Shown piece after piece: positions 1 to 8,823 of a stretch of 64,000 bases of DNA. The position numbers and the translations under genes are program-made. The DNA comes from Escherichia sp. ESNIH1. Lineage in GTDB: Bacteria > Pseudomonadota > Gammaproteobacteria > Enterobacterales > Enterobacteriaceae. Location: NCBI GenBank assembly GCA_002918705.1, contig PQKR01000005.1, positions 186,001-250,000 of the forward strand, in the 5' to 3' direction. Position 1 is the first letter of the stretch. Each line of letters opens with the position of its first letter. The notes under the pieces are model-generated. The model had not been told where the DNA came from, did no database searches, and was given only the letters and a program-made list of their open reading frames with translations.

Positions 1-2547
1 ATTACCCTCGCTGTAGGTTGAGCGCGACGCCATCTTGCTGTTACCCACGAACGGGTTGTCCGCCAGCAGCACGCCGCCGATGGTCGGCGTGGCGGCGGCA
101 TTGCTGGACGTCATTCCCAGCAGCTTGCCTCGGGCGCTGCGCAGCCAGGTCATCGCCTGCTGGTGGTTACCTTTCGCCTCCTCTAGCCTGGCCAGCAGCA
201 GCATCCGGTCCGCCGAGCTGTCGTTGCGTAGACCGCTGGCAAGCGTCTGGGCTTTCTCGACGTTGTTCTCTGCCAGCGCCACGTCAATCGCCCCGACACG
301 AGCGGACTGATCGTCGGTATCCCGGGTCATCAGGTAGTCATAAACCACCCCGGCCTCTTTGTTCATCTTGCCGGTCTGGTAGAGGCGGGCCATAGCGAAC
401 ATCAGATCGGTGTTCTGCGGATCGCTCTGCATCGCCCGCATCAGTTTGTCATAGGCGGCAGCGTAGTTACCCTGCTCGCGCAGCTGGTCGGCCTCGTTGA
501 TCACGTAGCCGTTACGGATCCCGGCCAGCTGCGTGGGCGTGCTGCGCGCCTGCAGCTCGGGATTGGCAAGAAAGGCCTGCGCCTCGTTGTCTAATCCGGC
601 TTTGTTCAGGACCGTAACCTGATCGGCATAGTCCCCGGCGTTGCCCTGCACGCCCTGGCGCAGGTTTTCCCGCACCAGCGCCACCGCGCCGTTGAGATCG
701 CCGCTCTGGGCCAGCAGCTTCGCCAGCTTACCCGCATCCACCGGGCTTTCCGGAGGCCGGCTGGTCAAGGTTTTCAGGGTGTTGGCCGCAGCAACACTGT
801 TACCCTGGGCAAGGTAGCGCTCGGCGGTAGCCAGCTGCAGGTTGTAGTTCACCCGCTGGGCCAGATCGCGCATCTGTCCGTTCTGGCTGGCAGGGGAAAT
901 GCGTGACAGCAGGGTTTGCGACTGCTGCCATGCGCCGTTCTCGCTGGCAAAGAGAGCCGCCGCGTAGAGCGAGCTGGCCCCCGCGCCGTTGCGCGCCGCC
1001 GGTGCCATTACCGAGCTGGCTTCATCGCTGCGGCCGCTCTTTTGCAGCAGGCGGGCAAGGTCGAGACGCAGCCACGGATCGTCCGGCAGGCGGCTGACGC
1101 CCTGCTGAAGGATAGCGATAGCCTGCTGGGTATTGCCCGCTGTGGCGGCCTGCTGGGCCTGGCGACGGAGGGGATCCCCCGGTAGCCCGGTGACGATGCG
1201 CGGCTGGAGCTTCGCCTGTAGGCTGGCGGGCAGCGTGCGCAGCATCGCCTGGGCCTCGTCAGACTTGTTCTGCTCCCGCAGGACATAGAAGAGGTTCTCC
1301 CTGGCGGCGGCATTTTGCGGCTGGTCGTTTAACACCGCGCGCAGGGCCTGCTCTGCCTGGGGATAGTCTTTGTTATGACGCAGGACGTCGGCACGGAACA
1401 GCTTTGCTGCCGTGCCGCGCTCGCCGCTCTGCTGGGCCAGCGGGGCGGAGAGGGCCAGCGCCTGGCTAACGTTGCCCTCTTTGAGCGCCTGCTGCGCCTC
1501 GGCCAGCTGACCGTAAAACGCCGCATCCTCCGCCTGGGTTTTGCGCTCCGTTGAAGCCTCGCCCCCCTGGCTCGCTGCCCGGCTCAGGTACTGGGAGGCG
1601 GCTTTGTAGTCGCCGTTGCGCTGAGCGATATAGCCCAGCCCGGCCAGGGCGTCGGCATCTTCCGGGTTGGTTTGCAGCACCTGCTCAAACTGGCGCTTCG
1701 CCGAGCCGGTATCACCGCTGTTAAGGGCAGTGAACCCCTCGCCCTTCGCCGCGCCGCCGACGTTTTTCCGGTAGTAGGCCTGCACGTCGCCGTCCTGAGG
1801 GTGGCGCTGAAGGAAGTTATCGTAGAAACGCTCGTCTCCTGCCTGCGGCCCCAGCCACAGCAGGGCCTGGCGCAGACCGTCATCGGCCTCACGGCTGCCG
1901 CTGGCCATCGGCTCCAGCAGGGCGATCCCGTCGCGTCGCGTCTCTTCCCGCCACGTCAGCATTTTACCCAGCGCCACCCGCGCCGCGTTGTCCTGCGGAT
2001 GCTGGGCAACAAAACGCTGCAGCTCGCCTACCGCCTGCGGGTAGAGCGACTTGTCGCTGCCCATAGTCAGGTAGTACTCCGGGGCCAGGCTTGGCGGCGG
2101 TGTCTCACCATTAAACATGCTGCGCCAGGTAGCCAGCGCCGCCGGAACGTTGCCGCTGCGCGCCTGCTGGCGGGCCAGAGTCAGCTGCCCCTGGGGCACC
2201 TGCGCCAGCTGTTTGGCATTATCCAGCGCCTGTAATCCGGCGTCAGCGGGCGCCACGGCCGCCAGCCGGGCGCGCCACTGGGCGGCGGTCTGCAGATCGC
2301 CGTTTTGCTGCGCCCAGAGCGCCATCAGGTAGAGCGCCTGCGTATTATTGGCATCCACCATCAGCACTTTTTTCAGCGACTCGCTCGCCAGATCGTCGTG
2401 CGATTTCTCATGCCAGTAGTTAGCCTGGTCAAACAGCGCCTTCAGCGCCGCATCGTTTGACGCGGCCTGCGCCTGGCTCACTGCGCCGAGCGTCAGCGCC
2501 CCCGACAGGCAGAGGGTTGTTAACCGGCGGGCGGTTTTAATTGTCAT
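1..2547 (-). CDS. bcsC: Cellulose synthase outer-membrane/TPR subunit BcsC (3' end outside window)
   Basis: BcsC is the periplasmic TPR scaffold plus outer-membrane beta-barrel through which the cellulose chain leaves the cell. The frame is open from the ATG at 2547 to the window edge, giving about 849 residues. E. coli BcsC has about 1157, so the C-terminal barrel lies outside. Residues 1-28 look like a signal peptide ending AQA. The rest is Ala/Leu/Gln-rich helical repeat sequence typical of TPRs. An AGGGTG element precedes the ATG; a GTG three codons upstream is a possible alternative start. It follows bcsB after only 14 bp, so no bcsZ cellulase gene lies between them, unlike E. coli. Identification rests on position, the signal peptide and the repeat character. 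Confidence 0.9.
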   Translation of the reverse strand, partial: MTIKTARRLTTLCLSGALTLGAVSQAQAASNDAALKALFDQANYWHEKSHDDLASESLKKVLMVDANNTQALYLMALWAQQNGDLQTAAQWRARLAAVAPADAGLQALDNAKQLAQVPQGQLTLARQQARSGNVPAALATWRSMFNGETPPPSLAPEYYLTMGSDKSLYPQAVGELQRFVAQHPQDNAARVALGKMLTWREETRRDGIALLEPMASGSREADDGLRQALLWLGPQAGDERFYDNFLQRHPQDGDVQAYYRKNVGGAAKGEGFTALNSGDTGSAKRQFEQVLQTNPEDADALAGLGYIAQRNGDYKAASQYLSRAASQGGEASTERKTQAEDAAFYGQLAEAQQALKEGNVSQALALSAPLAQQSGERGTAAKLFRADVLRHNKDYPQAEQALRAVLNDQPQNAAARENLFYVLREQNKSDEAQAMLRTLPASLQAKLQPRIVTGLPGDPLRRQAQQAATAGNTQQAIAILQQGVSRLPDDPWLRLDLARLLQKSGRSDEASSVMAPAARNGAGASSLYAAALFASENGAWQQSQTLLSRISPASQNGQMRDLAQRVNYNLQLATAERYLAQGNSVAAANTLKTLTSRPPESPVDAGKLAKLLAQSGDLNGAVALVRENLRQGVQGNAGDYADQVTVLNKAGLDNEAQAFLANPELQARSTPTQLAGIRNGYVINEADQLREQGNYAAAYDKLMRAMQSDPQNTDLMFAMARLYQTGKMNKEAGVVYDYLMTRDTDDQSARVGAIDVALAENNVEKAQTLASGLRNDSSADRMLLLARLEEAKGNHQQAMTWLRSARGKLLGMTSSNAAATPTIGGVLLADNPFVGNSKMASRSTYSEGN

Positions 2548-2561
2548 TGTTGTCACCCTGT

Positions 2562-4853
2562 TCACTCTCCATCCTGCGGATCCAGCCGCTTACGCGCACG
2601 TTTTTTCAGTAGGGCATACAGCGCCAGCCCGACAATGATGCTGAAGCACAGCCCCAGCACCGCCAGCAGACCCGAGTGCTGGTTGGCATACCAGATCACC
2701 ATCAGGTGCATCGGCATCTCGCCGCGCGGGTACTGCGCACCAACGCGGAAGCTGCGTACGCCGTTCTCGTTGGTGATGATGGCCGCGTCGCCGCGAATAC
2801 CGGCGTTGATCTTCGGCGAGGTGAGATCGCTGTGCAGCCGCGAGAGCTGGTCATCGCTGCTGCCGATAGCGGTGACCACCGTGCGCTCGCTGCTCCACGG
2901 CGAGCGAAAGCTGACGAAGCCGCGCCAGGACTCGTTCGAGGAGAAGTAGCGATCGGCCTCAAGACCGTCTGCGTTCCAGTCTCCGGCCATCCAGCGCTGG
3001 ATCTTCTGCCACTGGGTCGGCTCGCGCACGCTCAGCAGATTGTCGTGGGCCACGAAGGGCGAGGTTTTTAACAGCTCGCGGTTGAAGTCGTGCTGATCCA
3101 GCCCGGTCACTGCCAGCACATCGCGGTCGCGCAGCAGCTCGAGGTTTGACCCCGCCGTAGGTATACCCAGCACCACGCGGTTGTGGCTCAGCGCCGTCCC
3201 GGTGGCGTTACCGGAGCGGGCCGCCATATCAAGCAGCGTTCCTATCTGGGTCTCGGTGGGTTTCTCCGGCAGCAGCAGCACGGCTTGCGAGTAGTCTGCC
3301 AGCCGGGTGAAGGGGAAGGCGGCCCCCACGAAGTAGGAGAGATTGGGCAGCAGCGCAAAGTGGCGGGTATGGCTCAGATCGATCCACGAGTCGTCATCCA
3401 CCCGGCTCTTGATGTTGTTGTTCAGCAGCACGCTGCACGGCGCGCTCTCCTTCGGTACGATGTTGAAGTAGAGCGACAGCTGGTTGTCGCCGTAGATCAT
3501 GTACGGCTCCAGCGGCATGTCGAACTGCTCCTGGCGCGCGTCACCGCCCATTTTGTGCCACAGCGTCTCCAGCGCGCCCTGCTTGTTGACCGGCAGGTTG
3601 TGCAGGAAGGTGTCGTTCATGGTCATACTCAGCCATGAGCGATCCTCATCAATCCAGCTCTCCGATGGGAAGCGGTAGCCGATGCGCAGCGGAATGGTTT
3701 CCCCATCCCAGAGGAAGAGATCCGGCGCGGCGCGGAAGGCCACCCGCAGCGCATCGTGCCAGATCCCGTTCACGGTCATGCTTTGATCCTTGCGGATCAG
3801 CTCGGAGAGCTTCACCGGACGATCCGTGGGGATCCAGCGCGGCGCGTCGTAGGGTTTACTTACCGGGATCGACTCGCCGTCCACCGTTACGCTCGGCGTT
3901 TGCAGGGCAAAGTTGCCGCGGGTCAAACGCCAGGCTGCCGCCCGCAGGGCACGATCGTCGTTGCCTACCACCAGCAGCAGCTTGTAGGTAGGATTTGCCG
4001 GGTTATCGATAATGCTCAGCGTCGGCCCGCCGCTCTGGGGTAGGGTCAGGCCGCCGATGCGCTCGCCGGGATGGCCAACCAGAATGCCGTTTTTCTCCGG
4101 CAGGCGGTCGCTAAGGGCGGCGAAAGAGACGCCGCGGTAGTCCGCCTGGATACCCATCCACGAGGAGATCAACGCCGCCGCGCTGATGGTGTCTGCCGTC
4201 AGCTTCGCCGGGAAGGCAAAAGCGATGGTGGCAGGCGTCATCTGCATGCTATCAAAGAAGGGGCGCGGGAAGTGGCTGAGATCGGAGCCGATATCCAGCT
4301 GCTGCCCCTCAAGGCTAAACTTCGAATCCGGCAGGATCGTCACGCGGTACTTATCCGTGAGATCGCGCTGGCACATCATCGCGTCGCCGTCGTTGATCTT
4401 GAAGCTGATGGTGTTGCTGGAGACCAGCAGCGCCGCCGGCACGTCAAGCTGGAAGCGGGAGACGTCGCTGTCGGCGGCCCCCAGCGGCACGGTGCCCAGC
4501 GGCTGGCCGTTAAGCATCAGCTGCATGGTGGCATTGCGGGTCGCCATTGCCGGGGAGACCTTCAGGTTCAGCGCCAGCTGGGCGTTAGTGATCACCTGGC
4601 TGACCGGCAGCGTAAAGGCCACCCCGCCCTGCAGCTGACCGCCGCTCAGGATGATGCCCTGCGGCTGGCCCATCTGCGCCAGAGTGATATCGCCCGCTAC
4701 CGTCGGAATGAACGGCGTCGGTGCAGGCGCCGGGCTCGCGACTGGCGGAGGGAGATCCAGCGGCAGCAGATCGGCTGGCGTGGTCTCCTCGCCGTAGAGC
4801 GGCGTAATGAACAGTGCGCTGACCAGCAGCGCCAGGGCGGTTAAACGTCTCAT
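2562..4853 (-). CDS. bcsB: Cyclic-di-GMP-linked cellulose synthase periplasmic subunit BcsB
   Basis: BcsB is the membrane-anchored periplasmic partner of BcsA; it guides the nascent glucan across the periplasm and is needed for catalysis. The 763-residue product is close to the E. coli length of 779. It has an N-terminal signal peptide (about residues 1-21), a Pro-rich linker (about 30-50), a long periplasmic region with paired carbohydrate-binding/flavodoxin-like folds expected for the family, and one C-terminal membrane helix ending in a basic tail (KKRARKR). Its ATG overlaps the bcsA stop by 4 nt (ATGA), so translation is probably coupled. It lies directly before bcsC in the same operon. 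Confidence 0.95.
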   Translation of the reverse strand: MRRLTALALLVSALFITPLYGEETTPADLLPLDLPPPVASPAPAPTPFIPTVAGDITLAQMGQPQGIILSGGQLQGGVAFTLPVSQVITNAQLALNLKVSPAMATRNATMQLMLNGQPLGTVPLGAADSDVSRFQLDVPAALLVSSNTISFKINDGDAMMCQRDLTDKYRVTILPDSKFSLEGQQLDIGSDLSHFPRPFFDSMQMTPATIAFAFPAKLTADTISAAALISSWMGIQADYRGVSFAALSDRLPEKNGILVGHPGERIGGLTLPQSGGPTLSIIDNPANPTYKLLLVVGNDDRALRAAAWRLTRGNFALQTPSVTVDGESIPVSKPYDAPRWIPTDRPVKLSELIRKDQSMTVNGIWHDALRVAFRAAPDLFLWDGETIPLRIGYRFPSESWIDEDRSWLSMTMNDTFLHNLPVNKQGALETLWHKMGGDARQEQFDMPLEPYMIYGDNQLSLYFNIVPKESAPCSVLLNNNIKSRVDDDSWIDLSHTRHFALLPNLSYFVGAAFPFTRLADYSQAVLLLPEKPTETQIGTLLDMAARSGNATGTALSHNRVVLGIPTAGSNLELLRDRDVLAVTGLDQHDFNRELLKTSPFVAHDNLLSVREPTQWQKIQRWMAGDWNADGLEADRYFSSNESWRGFVSFRSPWSSERTVVTAIGSSDDQLSRLHSDLTSPKINAGIRGDAAIITNENGVRSFRVGAQYPRGEMPMHLMVIWYANQHSGLLAVLGLCFSIIVGLALYALLKKRARKRLDPQDGE

Positions 4854-6958
4854 ACGCTCCCCTTCTCCTGCGCAGCCTTGAGCACCGCACGCTGGCGACG
4901 GTTTTCACGGCGTGACTTCCACGTCAGCCAGAAGAGGTCAAACACGCAGCGCATAATGGTCAGCATCGAGCGGAACGGGTTGTCCTGCGGTCGTTGAGGC
5001 TGGATCCACGCATCGGCGCGGGAGAGCACCACCCGCACCAGCTCGCGGCGGCGGGAGAGCGGAATATCTTCAAACATCAGCCGCACATACGCGTCGTCAG
5101 CAGCGATGGTTTTCACCGGGATGCTGATCGCTCCCGACTGGAGCAGCAGCTCAATCTCTTCGATCTCATCGGTCAGGTGACGGCTGTCCGGCACGGCGAC
5201 GCGGCAGCCGCCCATCGACAGGTCAGCGGTCTCGCTGCGGGACGAGATGCCGCTGGCGTAGTGGATCAGCGCCGGGATTTTTACATCGATACGGATCGTT
5301 TTCCGCGTCTGGCGCGTTTCCCGAGCAACGGCGATGGCCGCCAGCAGGAAGATCAGGCTGTAGAGTCCCCACCCGACGTTAAGCGCGATAACCTTCGGAT
5401 CGACAGCAAAGTGGTCCCAGGCGAAGGCGCGCACGATCCCCCAAACCACCGCCACAATCAGCAGGAAGGCGATCACCAGGTGCGGGCGCACGACGCTGAA
5501 GTCAAAGTAGCCGACGTTGAGCAGGCCGCCCTTATCGGTCACGTTAAACTTGCCGCGTTTTGGGAAGAGCATGGTTACTACGGTGGGCAGCACGATATGG
5601 AACGCCAGCACCAGGTCGTAGATCTCGCCCCAGAAGCTGTAGCGGTAGCGCCCGTTCAGCCGCGAGTTGAGGTAGATCGACAGGAACAGGTGCGGCAGCG
5701 CGTAGGCAAATACCAGGCTCGCCGAGGAGTAGATAATGTTGAGGTTAAACAGCAGGTAGGCCAGCGGCGCGGTCAGGAAGATGATGCGCGGGATGGCGAA
5801 CTGATAGTAGAGCATCGCGCTGAGGTAGCACAGGCGTTGCTGGAAGGTCAGGCCACGACCAAACAGCGGGTTATCGAGGCGGAAGATCTGCGTCATACCC
5901 CGCGCCCAGCGGGTACGCTGGATGATGTGCAGAACCAGGCGCTCGGTGGCAAGGCCGGCGGCCAGCGGAATATCGATAAACGCCGAGCCCCAGCCCAGAC
6001 GCTGCATCTTCAGCGCGGTATGGGCATCTTCGGTTACCGTCTCTACCGCAAAGCCGCCAATCTCTTCCAGCGCGCTGCGGCGGATCACCGCACAGGAGCC
6101 GCAGAAGAAGGTGGCGTTCCAGTTATCGTTGCCACGCTGGATCGGGCCGTAGAACAGCATCCCTTCGTTAGGGATATTGCGGCCCACGGAGAGGTTGCGC
6201 TCAAAGGGATCCGGCGAGTAGAAGAAGTGCGGGGTCTGGACCAGGGCCAGCTTCGGATCCTTCAGGAAGCCGCCGACGGTGGCCTGCAGGAAGATACGCG
6301 TTGCGACATGGTCGCAGTCAAAGACGCAGATCAGCTCCCCATTGGTGAGCTTCATGGCGTGGTTAAGGTTGCCCGCTTTGGCGTGTGAGTTATCGTTACG
6401 GGTGATGTATCCCACCCCAACGTCGGCGGCAAACATAGCAAACTCGCTGCGCTTGCCGTCGTCGAGGATATAAATTTTCATTTTATCCCTGGGGTAGTCG
6501 ATGCACTGCGCCGCCAGCACGGTATCGCGCACCACATCCAGCGATTCGTTATAGGTGGGCACATAGACGTCAACGGTCGGCCACAGGCTCATGTCGTCCG
6601 GCAGGGGCACGATCTCCCGCTTCAGCGGCCAGATGGTTTGCAGGTAGTTCAGCAGCAGCATCACCCAGACGTAGAGATCGGCGAGGAACAGGCCGATGCC
6701 CAGAATGGTCTCTATCTCAGAGTTAAAGTGCAGGGTTTGGGTGGCGCGAAAGTAGATGTAACGCGTCGACATCAGGAACGACATCACCACCATGATCACG
6801 GAGATGCTGCGCTTTTTGCTGTAGCCCATTAAGAAGAGAATGCCGATGCTGATCAGGCCAAAGAGATACTGCTTCTGGCTATCCATTGGCGTAATGACCA
6901 CCAGCACGGCGGCAGGCGCCAGCGCCAGGATCAAGAGATAAAACAGGAACTTTTTCAT
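4850..6958 (-). CDS. bcsA: Cellulose synthase catalytic subunit BcsA (UDP-forming)
   Basis: BcsA is a processive family 2 glycosyltransferase that polymerises UDP-glucose into beta-1,4-glucan and threads it through its own membrane channel. All signature motifs are visible: DDG at 166-168, DCD at 214-216, FFCGS near 285, TED at 309-311 and QRTRW at 347-351. A PilZ domain for c-di-GMP follows near 555-650, with an Arg-rich RxxxR-type segment and DLSMGG. Membrane helices flank the catalytic domain. At 702 residues it lacks the N-terminal extension that makes E. coli BcsA 872 residues long. It starts 18 bp after bcsQ stops. Confidence 0.97.
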   Translation of the reverse strand: MKKFLFYLLILALAPAAVLVVITPMDSQKQYLFGLISIGILFLMGYSKKRSISVIMVVMSFLMSTRYIYFRATQTLHFNSEIETILGIGLFLADLYVWVMLLLNYLQTIWPLKREIVPLPDDMSLWPTVDVYVPTYNESLDVVRDTVLAAQCIDYPRDKMKIYILDDGKRSEFAMFAADVGVGYITRNDNSHAKAGNLNHAMKLTNGELICVFDCDHVATRIFLQATVGGFLKDPKLALVQTPHFFYSPDPFERNLSVGRNIPNEGMLFYGPIQRGNDNWNATFFCGSCAVIRRSALEEIGGFAVETVTEDAHTALKMQRLGWGSAFIDIPLAAGLATERLVLHIIQRTRWARGMTQIFRLDNPLFGRGLTFQQRLCYLSAMLYYQFAIPRIIFLTAPLAYLLFNLNIIYSSASLVFAYALPHLFLSIYLNSRLNGRYRYSFWGEIYDLVLAFHIVLPTVVTMLFPKRGKFNVTDKGGLLNVGYFDFSVVRPHLVIAFLLIVAVVWGIVRAFAWDHFAVDPKVIALNVGWGLYSLIFLLAAIAVARETRQTRKTIRIDVKIPALIHYASGISSRSETADLSMGGCRVAVPDSRHLTDEIEEIELLLQSGAISIPVKTIAADDAYVRLMFEDIPLSRRRELVRVVLSRADAWIQPQRPQDNPFRSMLTIMRCVFDLFWLTWKSRRENRRQRAVLKAAQEKGSV

Positions 6959-6976
6959 TGTTCGCCCTGGCGAAGA

Positions 6977-7780
6977 TTAGAATCCAGACATCTTTGGCTG
7001 GCTGTGAACGGTGCCGTCACCGACCCTCACGCCCAGAATATTGGTCACCTTTCTGGCAATCAGCTCGATATCAAACGCCGCCGCCGAGGCCGGGCTAAAA
7101 TCGAAAATCGACTGCTGGGAGGCGTTGGCTTCTATCACGCTCTCATCGCGATGGACTACGCCCATCAGGCGCTCGCCCAGCCGCTGCTCCATAAAGGCAG
7201 TGACGTCACGGCTGATCTGGCGGCGGTTATCGCTCTGGTTCAGCACCACGTAGTAGCCCGCTTTGCGGTTAAGCACGTCGCCGGTCAGACGGTGGTTCTC
7301 CACCTGCGGCAGCAGGGAGAGGGAGGCGGTATCGGCCAGCAGCGAGACCAGATGCAGATCGGCCAGCCGCGACAGCGCCTTCAGCGCAGGTGAGGGGCCG
7401 GGTGGGAAGTCGGCGATGATAATCAGCCCAGGGTAGTTAAGCAGGGTACTCAGACCGCGCAGCAAAAAGTGCTCATCCTGTACAAGACGTGCTTCAAAGG
7501 CTTCGCGCTGCGGCTCTGTCGCATCGCCATAGGGCAGAACAAAGATATTTCCGCCTGCCGAAAGGACAAACTGGCTCCAGTCAGGTGATTCGGCGGCTTT
7601 GGCGGCAAAACCGCGGCCGTCGGAGAGCGGAACGCCAAAGTGCAGGCGCAGCGCATTCTGCACGTCGAAATCAATCGCCAGCACCTTGTTGCCCGCACGC
7701 GACAGCGCATAGGCCAGGTTTGCCGTGAGGGTTGTTTTCCCTACTCCACCCTTCGGCGAACAGACACAGATCAACGGCAT
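6977..7780 (-). CDS. bcsQ: Cellulose biosynthesis MinD/ParA-like ATPase BcsQ
   Basis: This is a MinD/ParA-family (SIMIBI) ATPase needed for assembly or polar placement of the cellulose secretion complex in enterobacteria. The deviant Walker A motif KGGVGKTT lies at residues 10-17, followed by the family's DFDVQN switch near 38-43 and an ADFPPG Walker B-like segment. Length (267) is slightly above that of E. coli BcsQ (250). Its ATG lies inside the end of bcsO (10-nt overlap), so the two are probably translationally coupled. The product should act at the inner membrane with BcsA and BcsB. Confidence 0.93.
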   Translation of the reverse strand: MPLICVCSPKGGVGKTTLTANLAYALSRAGNKVLAIDFDVQNALRLHFGVPLSDGRGFAAKAAESPDWSQFVLSAGGNIFVLPYGDATEPQREAFEARLVQDEHFLLRGLSTLLNYPGLIIIADFPPGPSPALKALSRLADLHLVSLLADTASLSLLPQVENHRLTGDVLNRKAGYYVVLNQSDNRRQISRDVTAFMEQRLGERLMGVVHRDESVIEANASQQSIFDFSPASAAAFDIELIARKVTNILGVRVGDGTVHSQPKMSGF

Positions 7781-8298
7781 GAAGCAATCCTTTCTAACAG
7801 CGATTTCAACGGCTGATTTTTTTCCACGGCGGGCTTCGCCTCTGCGGTTTTTGGCGCAAAGAGCTGGGAGAAGTTCACAGGCGCTGCAGGTGCTGGCGCA
7901 GGGCGTGGCTCAGGCATCGGTGCAGGCGACGCCATCAGCGCCGCAGGCGCGAGTGCCGGGGCTGCTGGTGGCGTCGCAAGCTGGGCCGCGACGCTCTGAA
8001 AAATAGGCGGTGCAGCGTCAGGGAGCGGAGTCGGGGCGAGCGCCGCTGGCGCGGCAAAAGTCTGCTCTGTAAGAGCAAACGTATCCGGCTCGACGGACTG
8101 CGGAACGGGCAGCGAGACGTGCCCGCCCATCGCCAGCACTGACTCTTCGGTCGCCGGAGAGAGCTGGTTAATAATGGCCCAGTTGCCGTGGTCATGCGCG
8201 AGGTTTTGCGACGAGAAATCTTTAAAATCGTGTTGCTGTGTGTGAGTCTTCTCTTTAAACCTCTGCAAATCATCATAATTATTCATATCTATACTCAT
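7771..8298 (-). CDS. bcsO: Proline/alanine-rich cellulose operon protein, BcsO-like
   Basis: A 175-residue protein in first position of the cellulose operon, where E. coli has the short bcsR. The N-terminal 55 residues are polar (MNNYDDLQRF...), the centre (about 60-145) is extremely rich in Pro and Ala, and the C-terminus is a short conserved-looking motif ending SLLERIAS. This architecture matches BcsO/BcsP-type accessory proteins of type I bcs operons; their molecular role is not established. I assign the symbol from position and composition only. The start may be Met5 (8286) rather than 8298, since neither has a strong ribosome-binding site. The central region is unlikely to fold and may act as a tether within the Bcs complex. 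Confidence 0.6.
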   Translation of the reverse strand: MSIDMNNYDDLQRFKEKTHTQQHDFKDFSSQNLAHDHGNWAIINQLSPATEESVLAMGGHVSLPVPQSVEPDTFALTEQTFAAPAALAPTPLPDAAPPIFQSVAAQLATPPAAPALAPAALMASPAPMPEPRPAPAPAAPVNFSQLFAPKTAEAKPAVEKNQPLKSLLERIASCR

Positions 8299-8771
8299 GA
8301 TTTACAAATAAAAATAGCCCTACCACCGTGTTGACCAACGTGGCTATTCACAGGAAAGGGTCTCGAATTTTATTATCGTGTGAGTCCGGGAGCCGTTAGC
8401 TGGCTTCCGCATACTTAATTATTACGTCGTTATGTTACTGCTCTACGACTTTCAACCTATTTACAGCAGTAATATAAGGATTAGCGGGACACATGCTATC
8501 TGTTTTTGCGGCAAAAAACACCAAAGCGCTAAATAACGCATCTGCGGCAAATATTTGGAATATAAAACTAATTTAAGCTAAATGCGCCATTTCATGTGAT
8601 ATGTTTGCGGTGACTTTTCAGGGTAACCGCCTGAATAAGATAGTTCTTAATTTAATATATATTTACTCTCTGAAATATTTAGAAATACTTTTATAAGCAT
8701 AAATTTTGTTAATTCCCTTAAATCCCTATTATGTCAGCAGTTGTTATTCGTCATACCTTTGTTTGCAGGAA
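8299..8771 (-). promoter_or_regulatory. AT-rich upstream region of the bcs operon
   Basis: About 470 bp of AT-rich, non-coding sequence between the dpp terminator and bcsO. It is the only plausible place for the bcs promoter, since the dpp operon upstream ends in a strong terminator. I could not pick a convincing -35/-10 pair or a specific regulator site, and no open reading frame with a good start was seen. A long AT-rich control region is what one expects for a tightly silenced biofilm operon (H-NS, CsgD-dependent inputs), but that is inference. Confidence 0.5.
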
Positions 8772-8803
8772 TAAAAAAACCGGAGGCAATGCTCCGGTTT
8801 TAA
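8772..8803 (-). terminator. Rho-independent terminator of the dpp operon
   Basis: On the minus strand the arms CCGGAG (8792-8797) and CTCCGG (8780-8785) enclose a 6-nt loop and are followed by a run of T (8773-8779). It lies 21 bp beyond the dppF stop codon. Confidence 0.9.
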
Positions 8804-8823
8804 GGATGGGTAAATCAGACGGC

